This document shows, one piece after another, positions 16,691 to 25,676 of a stretch of 64,000 nucleotides of DNA (position 1 is the first letter of the stretch; every line of letters starts with the position of its first letter). This stretch comes from JASGCK01 sp031538565. GTDB lineage: Bacteria > Pseudomonadota > Gammaproteobacteria > Burkholderiales > Burkholderiaceae_C. The notes under the pieces were generated by a model. That model saw only the letters and a program-made list of their open reading frames with translations, did not search any database and was not told the origin of the DNA. The stretch spans positions 76,572 through 140,571 of the forward strand of contig JAVKLS010000021.1 in the NCBI GenBank assembly GCA_031538565.1, written 5' to 3'. The position numbers and the translations under genes are program-made.

Positions 16691-19600
16691 TTAAATGTTT
16701 TGGGATTGAAGTGGTATGGGCAGTGCAGTTTGTAACAGCGCCTGCCCAGTGTGTGAACCGCTGGCGATCACATCCGCAGGTGTCCCCGCGCAAACCACTT
16801 TGCCGCCGCCTTTGCCGCCTTCGGGCCCCATGTCAATCACCCAGTCGGCTTGGGCAATCACGTCAAGATCATGTTCAATAACGACCACGCTGTGCCCCGC
16901 CTTGACTAAACGCTGGAGCACGTGGATCAGCTTTTCCACGTCCGCCATATGCAGTCCGACGGTGGGTTCATCCAGCACATAAAGTGTGAGTGGCATTTTT
17001 TGTCCGCGCCTGGCCACATCGTCGCGCACTTTTGCAAGTTCGGTCACTAGCTTGAGGCGCTGCGCCTCACCGCCCGATAACGTGGGTGAGGGCTGACCCA
17101 GCGTGAGGTAACCCAGCCCCACATCTTTGAGCAGCTGCAGTGGATGCGCGATAGCAGGCATGGTGGCAAAAAACTCAACGGCTTCATCAACCTCCATCTG
17201 TAGCACGTCGCCGATGCTTTTGCCGCGCCAGCGCACAGCCAGCGTCTCGGCGTTAAAGCGCGCGCCTTTGCACACGTCGCACAGCACTTTGACATCGGGC
17301 AAAAAGCTCATCGCAATGGTTTTAATGCCTTGCCCTTCGCAGCCGTCGCAGCGTCCCCCACGGGCATTGATGCCAGCGGCTTTTGAGTTCGCTGTGTTAA
17401 AGCTAAAACGCGAGGCAGCGTAGCCGCGGGCTTTGGCCTCTAACGTGCCCTCGAAAAGTTTGCGAATCAAATCCCAAAATCCCACATACGTGGCGGGGCA
17501 CGAGCGCGGCGTTTTGCCAATCGGCGTTTGGTCCACTTCCAAAACGCGCCCAATCGGGTAATTGGGGACTGTCCCTAATTCTTTTAGGACTTGCGGCAAT
17601 AGCACCTCGCGAGCCAGGGTGGATTTTCCAGAACCCGACACCCCTGTAATGGCGACCAAGCGCGTTAGCGGAATATCAATGCTGACGTTTTGCAGGTTAT
17701 GAAGGTTTGCATTTTTGATTGCTATTTTTACTTCGCTAAAACACGGACCTAAACCGCTCATCCCTTTTTGACTCCAATGATGGCGGACCCGCGCCAAATA
17801 CTGCCCCGTTTGCGATTCGGCGACAGCTTGCACGCTTTGCGCAGAGCCTTGCGCCACTAAGTGCCCGCCACGTTTTCCAGCACCAGGACCAATGTCAATG
17901 ATGTGATCGGCTGCACGGATGGTGTCGGCATCGTGCTCGACGACGACGAGCGTATTGCCCTTAGTGGTGAGGTCTTTGAGTGCCGACAAAAGAATCGCGT
18001 TATCGCGGGCGTGCAGTCCGATGGTGGGCTCGTCTAGCACGTAGCACACGCCTTGCAAATTGCTGCCAAGCTGCGCGGCCAAGCGGATACGCTGCGCTTC
18101 ACCGCCCGATAGCGTGGGCGCACCCCGATCCAGCGTGAGGTAGGACAGCCCCACCTGCTCAAGAAACGCGAGCCTACCTTCGATTTCGGCTATTAAGCCC
18201 TGGGCAATGTCAGCGCTTCGTCCTTGCAGCGTTAAGTTGCGTAGCCATTTGCGGACGTCGCCAATCGATAGCGCGGCCACGTCGGTAATCGGGGTATTGG
18301 CAAAGCGCACAGCGCGTGCTTGCGCATTGAGCCTTGTGCCCGAGCACGTGGCGCAGACTTGTTCGCTCAAGTCGTCAATGGCAACTTCTTCAAAGCTTTG
18401 TTCGCGTCCGTTGTTGTCATCGCTGCGCACAGAATCATCTAACAATTTGCGCTGCTCTTTGGAGAGCGCAACCCCCGTGCCGACGCAGTCTTTGCACCAG
18501 CCGTGTTTGCTGTTGTAGCTAAATAGGCGCGGGTCAAGTTCGCTGTACGAAGTGCTGCACACGGGGCAGGCACGCAAGGTGGAGAAGACGCTGACTTTTC
18601 TTTGAATGGCGGCACTAGCGCCACTCATTTCCGCGCGCAATCCATCAAGCGGGGCAAGCACATGAACCACGCCTTTGCCGTGCACCAGTGCCGCCTCCAG
18701 CGCAGCGCGCAGTGTGGGCTCGTTTTCGGTAGTGACGACGATATCGGCAATGGGCAGCTCTATCGTGTGTTCTTTAAAGCGATCGATGCGCGGAAAGTTG
18801 GTTGTTGGTAAAAATGCTCCATCCACGCGCAAGTGTGTGTAACCATGCGGGTCGTGGGATTTTGCCCAGTCCGCCAGCTCGGTGTACACACCTTTGCGGT
18901 TGATGACCAAGGGCGCTAAGAGTCCAATGTGCTGACCTTTAAAGTCTCGCAAAATTTGCGCAGCAATATTGCCTGGGGATTGCGGACTGACGGCTGCTGC
19001 GTCATGAATGCAATGCTGAACGCCAAGCTTGACGTAGAGCAAACGCAAAAAGTGCCACACCTCGGTGGCCGTGCCGACTGTGCTTTTGCGTCCACCGCGC
19101 GACAGGCGCTGCTCAATCGCAACGGTAGGGGCAATGCCATACACGGCATCGACATCGGGGCGACCTGCGGGTTGCACGATGGATCTGGCGTAGGCATTGA
19201 GCGACTCCAAATAGCGGCGCTGCCCCTCGTTAAACAAAATATCAAACGCCAAGGTGGATTTGCCCGATCCACTCACGCCTGTGATGACATTTAATTGACC
19301 ATGCGGAATGTTGACGTTTAAGTTGCGCAAATTATTTTCACGCGCCCCTTTAATTTGAATAGCATTGGTTGCTTGTCGCCAATTAGGGTCTGACCCCAAT
19401 TGGCTTGCGATCATTGGTTCACCAACGCCTACCGCACCCTCATACTCGCGCAGGGCTCGTCCTGTATGGCTGGTCGGGTGCGCTTTTAAATCGTCTGGCG
19501 TGCCTACTGCCACGATGCAGCCACCCGCATCGCCGCCTTCGAGACCAAGATCGATAAGCCAATCGGAGGCGCGGATAACGTCTAGGTTGTGCTCGATGAT

Positions 19601-22363
19601 GAGGAGCGAATGCCCTGCATCCAACAGCTTGCGTAGCGCCCGCATTAATTTGGCGATGTCGTCAAAATGCAGTCCTGTTGTGGGCTCGTCAAACATAAAC
19701 AGCTTGCCTTTGGTTGCCACGGCTTGGCGACTGGCCGTTTTAGCCGCAGCAGCTTCGGTTAAATAACCCGCCAACTTGAGGCGCTGAGCTTCGCCGCCCG
19801 ACAGCGTGGGCACAGGCTGACCCAGTTTGACGTAATCCAATCCCACATCGACCAGCGGTTGCAGCACGCGCAGCACGTCGCGTTGGCTGGCAAATACCTG
19901 ACACGCCTGGGAAACCGTGAGGTTGAGAACATCGGCAACGCTGAGAAAGTCCCCATTGCCGCGCCACTGCACTTCCAAAATCTCTGGGCGATAGCGCTGG
20001 CCATCGCAGTCTTGGCAGCGCAAATAAACGTCCGATAAAAATTGCATCTCCACGTGTTCAAAGCCCGAACCACCGCAGCTGGGACAGCGCCCATCCCCGC
20101 CGTTAAAAGAAAACTTGGCAGCCGTGTAGCCGCGCTGTTTGGCCAGCGGCACTTGCGCAAAGAGGGCGCGAATTGCGTCCCACGCGCCCACATAGCTGGC
20201 GGGGTTGGATCGCGTGGTTTTGCCAATAGGCGACTGATCGACGAAGATGACTTCTTCTAAATGGTCTGCACCCATCAACCTATCGTGCAAGCCAGGCGTT
20301 TCGGTGGCTTTGCCAAAGTAGCGCAAAAGCGCAGGCGCCAAAATATCTTGCACCAAGGTGGACTTGCCTGAACCGCTGACCCCCGTCATCGTGACCAAGC
20401 ATTTCAATGGAATATCGACGCTGATGTTTTTGAGGTTGTGCTCGCGTGCGCCTTCCAAAATCAGACGCGGCGTGGCTGCGGTGACCAGCTTTTTAAATCC
20501 CATTCCAATGGTTTTGCGTCCTGCTAGGTATTCACCCGTCAGCGTATCGGCTTGCCCAATCTTTGCAGGACTGCCATCAAACACGATGCGCCCGCCTGCT
20601 GCGCCAGGGCCAGGTCCCATATCAATGACGCGATCGGCTGCCAGCATCACGGCGGGATCGTGCTCCACGACCACCAGCGTATTGCCTGCATCGCGCAGGC
20701 GCAGCATGGCGCGGGTGATGCGATCCATGTCGCGCGGATGCAGTCCGATGCTGGGCTCATCGAGCACGAATAGCGTGTTGACTAGCGACGTGCCCAGCGC
20801 CGTGGTGAGGTTGATTCGCTGCACTTCACCGCCCGACAGCGTGCGACTTTGGCGATCAAGTGTGAGGTAGCCAATGCCCACATCACACAGATATTGCAGG
20901 CGCGTGTTGATTTCATCCAAGATGAGTTTTTTTGCTTTGGCTTGGGCCGATTCTGGGGCGTTACTTGCATCGGTAAGCGAAAGAAAAAATGTTCTTAATT
21001 TTTCAATCGACAAGCGCATCACGTCGTGCAAGCAAAGCCCTGAAAGACTTTGCAGCGTAGCAGCATCAAAACCAATGCCTTTAGGCGCAAAGCGCAGTTT
21101 GGGAGCAAGCACCGCGTTTGCTTGCTCTTGGCTGCCAACGCGCCACAGCAGGGGCTCAAGTTTTAGCCGTGCGCCATCGCAAGCGGGGCAGGCGGTGTAG
21201 CTGCGATATTTGGACAGCAGCACGCGAATGTGCATTTTGTAGCTTTTAGATTCCAAGTATGAAAAAAATCGATGCACGCCAAACCAGTGTTGATTCCACT
21301 TCCCATTCCAATTGGGTGAGCCGTTAATCACCCATGCTTGCTGTGCCTGTGTGAGCTTGCTCCACGGCGTATCGCGTGGAATGCCTGCGGCCTGGGCGTG
21401 GCGCATCAAATCGTCCTGTGCTTCTTTCCAGGCGGGCGTTTGCATGGGTTTGATCGCACCCATTCGCAGCGTGAGTTTGTCGTTTGGAATGACCAGCCCT
21501 AAATCCACACCAATGACGCGACCAAAGCCGCGGCAGGTTTCGCACGCGCCGTGAGCCGAGTTAAACGAAAACAGCGAAGGCGTCGGCAAGCCGTATTGGA
21601 TATCGCTGTCGGCGCAGTGCAGTCCCGTAGAAAAACGCCACAGGTCGCTGCGTTCGTCTGCATCGATAAAAACGGTGAGTCGCCCTGCGCCGTGTTTGAG
21701 GGAGGTTTCAATCGCCTCCATCGCCCGCGCTTTATCTGCGCCGCCTGCACGAAATCGGTCGGCAACAACGTAGAGCTTTCCCTCGTGGGTGTGTAGTCGC
21801 GTAAAACCGCTGGCAGATAACCATTGCTGCATCTCTTCGGGCGCGGTGTTTGCGGGTAGCGTGACGGGAAAGGTGATTTGGAGGCGGGGACTGTTTGCGT
21901 GTTGACTTGCACTTGTGCGAGCCAGTAGCTCCGCATAAATCGACTCCGCATCATCGCGGCGCACAACTTGCCCCGTTTGCCGATCGAACAGTTGCGCGCA
22001 GCGTGCAAAGAGTAGTTTGAGGTGATCGTTTAGCTCTGTCATCGTGCCCACGGTGGAGCGCGAGCTGCGCACAGGATTGCTTTGATCGATAGCAATGGCG
22101 GGCGGTACGCCCTCAATTTTGTCAACGGCAGGTTTATCCATGCGATCCAAAAACTGCCGTGCATAGGCGCTAAACGTTTCCACATACCGACGCTGGCCTT
22201 CGGCAAATAGTGTGTCAAACACAAGAGACGATTTACCCGAGCCGCTCACGCCTGTGACCACGGTGAGCTCGCCTGTTTGAATATCGACGTTCAAATTTTG
22301 AAGGTTGTGCTGACGCGCACCGCGAATTTTGATGAGGGGTTTGTCTTGCGCGTGTGAGGTCAT
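16691..22363 (-). CDS. uvrA: double-length UvrA-type excinuclease ATPase (four ABC modules)
   Basis: A 1890-residue protein consisting of two fused UvrA units (about residues 1-985 and 995-1890), each with two ABC ATPase modules. GVSGSGKS occurs four times (near residues 38, 664, 1030 and 1575) and LSGGE four times. UvrA finds DNA damage and loads UvrB. Zinc-finger cysteines are present in the second module of half A (CPSC...CQDC) and in both modules of half B (CPVC...CKDC; CDGC...CDVC), but the first finger of half A has HCADSD where CxxC is expected. Fused UvrAs of this size occur in some Burkholderiales (from memory). The start overlaps the amiC stop by 4 nt. Two short palindromes lie in frame in this gene. 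Confidence 0.93.
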   Translation of the reverse strand: MTSHAQDKPLIKIRGARQHNLQNLNVDIQTGELTVVTGVSGSGKSSLVFDTLFAEGQRRYVETFSAYARQFLDRMDKPAVDKIEGVPPAIAIDQSNPVRSSRSTVGTMTELNDHLKLLFARCAQLFDRQTGQVVRRDDAESIYAELLARTSASQHANSPRLQITFPVTLPANTAPEEMQQWLSASGFTRLHTHEGKLYVVADRFRAGGADKARAMEAIETSLKHGAGRLTVFIDADERSDLWRFSTGLHCADSDIQYGLPTPSLFSFNSAHGACETCRGFGRVIGVDLGLVIPNDKLTLRMGAIKPMQTPAWKEAQDDLMRHAQAAGIPRDTPWSKLTQAQQAWVINGSPNWNGKWNQHWFGVHRFFSYLESKSYKMHIRVLLSKYRSYTACPACDGARLKLEPLLWRVGSQEQANAVLAPKLRFAPKGIGFDAATLQSLSGLCLHDVMRLSIEKLRTFFLSLTDASNAPESAQAKAKKLILDEINTRLQYLCDVGIGYLTLDRQSRTLSGGEVQRINLTTALGTSLVNTLFVLDEPSIGLHPRDMDRITRAMLRLRDAGNTLVVVEHDPAVMLAADRVIDMGPGPGAAGGRIVFDGSPAKIGQADTLTGEYLAGRKTIGMGFKKLVTAATPRLILEGAREHNLKNISVDIPLKCLVTMTGVSGSGKSTLVQDILAPALLRYFGKATETPGLHDRLMGADHLEEVIFVDQSPIGKTTRSNPASYVGAWDAIRALFAQVPLAKQRGYTAAKFSFNGGDGRCPSCGGSGFEHVEMQFLSDVYLRCQDCDGQRYRPEILEVQWRGNGDFLSVADVLNLTVSQACQVFASQRDVLRVLQPLVDVGLDYVKLGQPVPTLSGGEAQRLKLAGYLTEAAAAKTASRQAVATKGKLFMFDEPTTGLHFDDIAKLMRALRKLLDAGHSLLIIEHNLDVIRASDWLIDLGLEGGDAGGCIVAVGTPDDLKAHPTSHTGRALREYEGAVGVGEPMIASQLGSDPNWRQATNAIQIKGARENNLRNLNVNIPHGQLNVITGVSGSGKSTLAFDILFNEGQRRYLESLNAYARSIVQPAGRPDVDAVYGIAPTVAIEQRLSRGGRKSTVGTATEVWHFLRLLYVKLGVQHCIHDAAAVSPQSPGNIAAQILRDFKGQHIGLLAPLVINRKGVYTELADWAKSHDPHGYTHLRVDGAFLPTTNFPRIDRFKEHTIELPIADIVVTTENEPTLRAALEAALVHGKGVVHVLAPLDGLRAEMSGASAAIQRKVSVFSTLRACPVCSTSYSELDPRLFSYNSKHGWCKDCVGTGVALSKEQRKLLDDSVRSDDNNGREQSFEEVAIDDLSEQVCATCSGTRLNAQARAVRFANTPITDVAALSIGDVRKWLRNLTLQGRSADIAQGLIAEIEGRLAFLEQVGLSYLTLDRGAPTLSGGEAQRIRLAAQLGSNLQGVCYVLDEPTIGLHARDNAILLSALKDLTTKGNTLVVVEHDADTIRAADHIIDIGPGAGKRGGHLVAQGSAQSVQAVAESQTGQYLARVRHHWSQKGMSGLGPCFSEVKIAIKNANLHNLQNVSIDIPLTRLVAITGVSGSGKSTLAREVLLPQVLKELGTVPNYPIGRVLEVDQTPIGKTPRSCPATYVGFWDLIRKLFEGTLEAKARGYAASRFSFNTANSKAAGINARGGRCDGCEGQGIKTIAMSFLPDVKVLCDVCKGARFNAETLAVRWRGKSIGDVLQMEVDEAVEFFATMPAIAHPLQLLKDVGLGYLTLGQPSPTLSGGEAQRLKLVTELAKVRDDVARRGQKMPLTLYVLDEPTVGLHMADVEKLIHVLQRLVKAGHSVVVIEHDLDVIAQADWVIDMGPEGGKGGGKVVCAGTPADVIASGSHTGQALLQTALPIPLQSQNI
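17560..17580. repeat. REP-like palindrome inside uvrA (second of two)
   Basis: AATTGGGGAC, a central T, then GTCCCTAATT: arms match at 9 of 10 positions. It is read in frame as ELGTVPNY within the last ABC module, just after Walker A. It shares the AATTrGGG...CCCyAATT layout with the palindrome at 19378-19404. Confidence 0.6.
19378..19404. repeat. REP-like palindrome inside uvrA (first of two, between the UvrA halves)
   Basis: GCCAATTAGGGTC, a central T, then GACCCCAATTGGC: arms match at 12 of 13 positions. It lies exactly in the linker between the two UvrA units (about residues 986-995) and is translated as SQLGSDPNW. Confidence 0.65.
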
Positions 22364-23673
22364 ATGGATCGGTTTCTTGCAAGCGGTGGATTTTTAGCGA
22401 AGTAGTCTTGCAAGCCTCGCACCACGGCGCTCATGAGTGTGTCTTGGTAGTCGGAGTTGATAAGTTTTTCTTCTTCTTCAGGGTGACTGATGAAGGCGGT
22501 TTCAATCAAGATGCTAGGAATGCTAGGTGCTTTGAGTACGGCAAAACCCGCTTGCTCCACGCTGCCTTTGTGGAGTTTGGCAACGCTGCGTATTTCGCTC
22601 AGCATGCCATGACCTAGCCGCAAGCTGTCTTTAATTTGCGCTGCGGTGCTCATGTCAAGCAGTGCACGTTTGACCTCCACGTCTTTGACCTTGATATTGA
22701 GCCCTCCCACGATATCAGCTTTATTTTCTTTGTCTGCCATCCAGCGTGCGGCACCGCTGGAGGCGCCGCGCTCGCTTAGCGCAAAGACGCTGGCACCACG
22801 TGCGGTGGGGGTGATAAAAGCGTCTGCGTGGATGCTGATAAATAAATCCGCCTTCACGCGCTGCGCTTTTTGCACCCGCTGGTGCAACGGCACAAAGTAG
22901 TCGCCGTCGCGTGTAAGAAATGCCCGCGTGGTGCTGCCTGCCAATTGTTGGTTATCAATTTTTTTCTGAAGTAACTGCGCCATTTGCAGCACCACGTCTT
23001 TTTCTTTGATGCCCGACGGACCAATAGCGCCAGGATCTTCTCCGCCGTGTCCTGCGTCAATCGCGATGATGATGAGGCGACTCTCACTGCTGATGCTCGG
23101 GGGTGGGGAGGGCGGTTTTTTATTGTTGGCCGCAATCCAATCACTCAGCGGGTCAGGTGATGGCGTGGACGGCGGCGGCGTGGGAGGCAACGCTGGCACA
23201 GGCTTCATGTTGGCGATGAAGGATTCGAGTGGGTCGATGGGCAGAGCTGGATATAAATCTATGACCAAGCGGTGCTGATAGGCCGCCACGGGCGCAAGCG
23301 TAAAGACTTGTGGTTTGACCGCTTGTTTGAGGTCTAGCACCAGCCGCACGACGCTGGGCGCGTTTTGCCCCACGCGCACACCGGCAATAAAGGGATCGTC
23401 GGCTTTGACTTTGGCAACTAATTCTTTGAGCGCAGGGTTCAGATCAATACCCGTAATGTCAATTGCCAGGCGCGGTGGGTTATCGATCAAGACTTGGCGG
23501 GTGGTAAGCGCTGCGTCCGACTCAATCGTGACGCGCGTGTAGTCTGTTGCAGGCCAAACGCGCACGGCAACAATGCTTGCCGATGTTCCGTCGTCTGCTG
23601 CCCATAGCAGATGCGGCGCGGTTAGCAGCAGCGCGGCGCTTGGCAGTGGGAGTAAAGCGTTGCGTCGGTTCAT
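22360..23673 (-). CDS. amiC: N-acetylmuramoyl-L-alanine amidase (AmiC-like) with AMIN domain
   Basis: A 437-residue periplasmic amidase that cuts the peptide from N-acetylmuramic acid during daughter-cell separation. Signal peptide at residues 1-26, AMIN domain at about 30-140 (VAVRVWPATDYTRVTIESD), a proline-rich linker at about 158-195, then the Amidase_3 catalytic domain with zinc ligands in IAIDAGHGGEDPGAIGP, SIHADAF and the Glu of ILIETAFISHPEEE. It lies 8 bp behind tsaE and overlaps uvrA by 4 nt. The tsaE-amiC order is common in proteobacteria, though mutL more often follows. Confidence 0.92.
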   Translation of the reverse strand: MNRRNALLPLPSAALLLTAPHLLWAADDGTSASIVAVRVWPATDYTRVTIESDAALTTRQVLIDNPPRLAIDITGIDLNPALKELVAKVKADDPFIAGVRVGQNAPSVVRLVLDLKQAVKPQVFTLAPVAAYQHRLVIDLYPALPIDPLESFIANMKPVPALPPTPPPSTPSPDPLSDWIAANNKKPPSPPPSISSESRLIIIAIDAGHGGEDPGAIGPSGIKEKDVVLQMAQLLQKKIDNQQLAGSTTRAFLTRDGDYFVPLHQRVQKAQRVKADLFISIHADAFITPTARGASVFALSERGASSGAARWMADKENKADIVGGLNIKVKDVEVKRALLDMSTAAQIKDSLRLGHGMLSEIRSVAKLHKGSVEQAGFAVLKAPSIPSILIETAFISHPEEEEKLINSDYQDTLMSAVVRGLQDYFAKNPPLARNRSI

Positions 23674-23681
23674 ACAGATTT

Positions 23682-24122
23682 TTATGGCGTGATGGTCACG
23701 CGCCTAGACGCATCCGCTAAAAGCTCAATCGCAATCACAAGATCTGGTTTTGGCAGTAGTGGCTGCGCCTTATCTGCCCACTCCACCAACTTCAGCCCAG
23801 GCGCGGCAAAGATGTCGCGAAAACCCGCGTCTTCCCAATCCAAGGGGTCGGTGAAACGATAAAAATCAAAATGCCAAATAGAAAATGTTGCAGTTGGGAG
23901 TGCTGCGCCGTAAGTTTCGACGATGGTGTAGGTAGGGCTTTTGATGCGCCCCGTCACGCCCAGCGCCGCTAGTAAATGGCGAACGAGTGTGGTTTTCCCC
24001 GCGCCCAAATCACCGCGTAGTTCAACGATGGCATTACTCAAATCGTGCGTTTGCAGCAAAGCGTTCGCAAATGCGGCAGTAGCGGATTCGTTATGCAAGA
24101 AAATAGGTGAATGGACAGTCAT
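23682..24122 (-). CDS. tsaE: tRNA threonylcarbamoyladenosine biosynthesis ATPase TsaE
   Basis: A 146-residue P-loop ATPase that works with TsaB/TsaD in making t6A37 on ANN-decoding tRNAs. Walker A GDLGAGKTTLVRHLL near residue 40, SPTYTIVETY near 68, the HFDFYRFTDPLDWEDAGF block near 91 and LVEWADKAQP. The ATG at 24122 (MTVHSP) was chosen over a TTG at 24137 that would deepen the overlap. The 5' end overlaps the divergent queG coding start by 12 bp, so both promoters must lie within the opposing coding sequences. Confidence 0.92.
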   Translation of the reverse strand: MTVHSPIFLHNESATAAFANALLQTHDLSNAIVELRGDLGAGKTTLVRHLLAALGVTGRIKSPTYTIVETYGAALPTATFSIWHFDFYRFTDPLDWEDAGFRDIFAAPGLKLVEWADKAQPLLPKPDLVIAIELLADASRRVTITP

Positions 24123-25211
24123 AGTTTGGACAATCAACTACTTGAGCAGTTGCAACAATGGGGGCGAGAACTTGGATTCTCGCAAATTGCGGTGACGGGG
24201 GTGGATTTGCACGCGGCTGAACCGCATCTGCAAGCGTGGCTGGACAAAGGTTTCCATGGTGACATGGGCTACATGGCGGCGCACGGCATGAAACGCGCAA
24301 GACCAGATGAGTTGCACAGCGGCACGGTTAGCGTCATCACGGCGCGTATGAATTACCTACCCGCAAGCACGCAAGGCGATTGGCGCGCGCAAGAAACAAA
24401 GCGTCTTTCGAACCCAGACGAAGCGGTGATTTCGATGTATGCCCGTGGGCGGGACTATCACAAAGTCATGCGTGCGCGGCTACAAACTTTGAGTGAAAAA
24501 CTCGCCACGTTGCTGCCACTGTCGGCTCGCGTCTTTGTGGATTCTGCGCCCGTGCTGGAGGTGGAGCTGGCCAGTCGATCAGGACTGGGTTGGCGCGGCA
24601 AGCATACGCTGCTGCTAAACACGCAGGCTGGGTCTATGTTTTTTTTGGGTGAAATTTTTGTCAGTGTCGCGCTGCCGCCAACGCCTGCGCAGCAAGAGCG
24701 CTGCGGCAGTTGCACCGCCTGCATCGACGTATGCCCAACTCGCGCAATTGTGGCTCCCTACACGGTGGACGCAAGGCGCTGCATTTCGTATTTAACGATT
24801 GAAAACAAGGGCGTGATTCCCACGGAGTTTCGCGCTGCAATAGGCAACCACATTTACGGTTGTGACGACTGCCAAACCGTTTGCCCATGGAATAAGTTTG
24901 CGGGGCGAGCCACGCTTGGCGACTTCGACGGTCGCGATGGCATGGCAGGCAGCACCCTGCTAGATTTGTTTTCATGGAGCGAAGCTGAATTTTTAAAACG
25001 AACTGAGGGCAGTGCAATAAGGCGGATTGGGTTTGAGCGTTGGCAGCGCAATCTTGCCGTCGCTTTAGGCAATGCTTTGCGCGCAGCAGAAAACCAAGAT
25101 GATCGCGCTGCGATTGTTGCGGCCCTCACGCAGCAAAAGGGGCATAGCAGCGACTTGGTGCGCGAGCACATCGACTGGGCGCTGACGCAAGCTGCGTCGA
25201 TTGCCGCCTAG
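24111..25211 (+). CDS. queG: epoxyqueuosine reductase QueG
   Basis: A 366-residue cobalamin-dependent iron-sulfur enzyme that reduces epoxyqueuosine to queuosine in tRNA. Two [4Fe-4S] cysteine sets are visible: CGSCTACIDVCPT near residue 200 and CDDCQTVCPWNKF near 250. Other signs are VFVDSAPVLEVELASRSGLGWRGKHTLLL and a C-terminal HEAT-like region with RWQRNLAVALGNAL. It starts inside the 5' end of the divergent tsaE gene, both genes being tRNA-modification functions. Confidence 0.93.
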   Translation: MDSHSLDNQLLEQLQQWGRELGFSQIAVTGVDLHAAEPHLQAWLDKGFHGDMGYMAAHGMKRARPDELHSGTVSVITARMNYLPASTQGDWRAQETKRLSNPDEAVISMYARGRDYHKVMRARLQTLSEKLATLLPLSARVFVDSAPVLEVELASRSGLGWRGKHTLLLNTQAGSMFFLGEIFVSVALPPTPAQQERCGSCTACIDVCPTRAIVAPYTVDARRCISYLTIENKGVIPTEFRAAIGNHIYGCDDCQTVCPWNKFAGRATLGDFDGRDGMAGSTLLDLFSWSEAEFLKRTEGSAIRRIGFERWQRNLAVALGNALRAAENQDDRAAIVAALTQQKGHSSDLVREHIDWALTQAASIAA

Positions 25212-25261
25212 CCCGCCATCAAAAGCCACAGCGCCAAGCATGGCTTGCGATTTTTGCTCAG

Positions 25262-25371
25262 GGACATTCTGCATAACCCTATTCCGTTCGGACTGAGTCT
25301 GTCGAAGTCCTTGATTTGATTAGAACTGCCTTTCGACAAGCTCAAGGTGAACGGAGTTTTGCAGAGGCTCC
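25262..25371 (-). repeat. ~110-bp long palindromic repeat, copy 2
   Basis: Reverse-orientation copy of the repeat at 11744-11853, between the 3' ends of queG and the small membrane-protein gene. It begins with GGACATTCTGCATAACCC and ends with GTTTTGCAGAGGCTCC. Inner arms CCGTTCGGACTGAGTCTGTC and GACAAGCTCAAGGTGAACGG are inverted relative to each other, so the strand can fold into one long hairpin. The gap between the convergent genes (186 bp) is mostly this element. Confidence 0.85.
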
Positions 25372-25397
25372 TCAGAGGGTGCGCGGGGCGGATGCTG

Positions 25398-25655
25398 TCA
25401 TTGACCGAGTTTGATCAGCGAAGCTGGTGTGACGACCGCTGACTCGGGTGTCTTGCCGTAAATTTTGTCGTGCACCCAATCTGCCGCTTCACCCGATGCC
25501 CACGACAAAAAATACGCAAGAATAAAAACAGCAAGTCCACGTAGCATATTTTTTGGAATGCCTGCGGCTTCTAACCAATCGCGTATCCACCAGGCCGCTA
25601 CCGCAAAGACAATCATGGAGACGACAAAGTTCCACAGTGAAGGTATTTCAAACAT
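25398..25655 (-). CDS. hypothetical small inner-membrane protein
   Basis: An 85-residue protein, not a family I recognise. The ATG at 25655 sits 8 nt after GGAG, whereas the TTG two codons earlier would be too close to it. It has two membrane-prone segments (about residues 8-24, FVVSMIVFAVAAWWI, and 37-52, LRGLAVFILAYFLSWA) joined by DWLEAAGIPKNM, and a short soluble tail. It lies 21 bp downstream of lipB and probably shares its transcript. Confidence 0.65.
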   Translation of the reverse strand: MFEIPSLWNFVVSMIVFAVAAWWIRDWLEAAGIPKNMLRGLAVFILAYFLSWASGEAADWVHDKIYGKTPESAVVTPASLIKLGQ

Positions 25656-25676
25656 TAACAATACTCCGTTAAGCGG

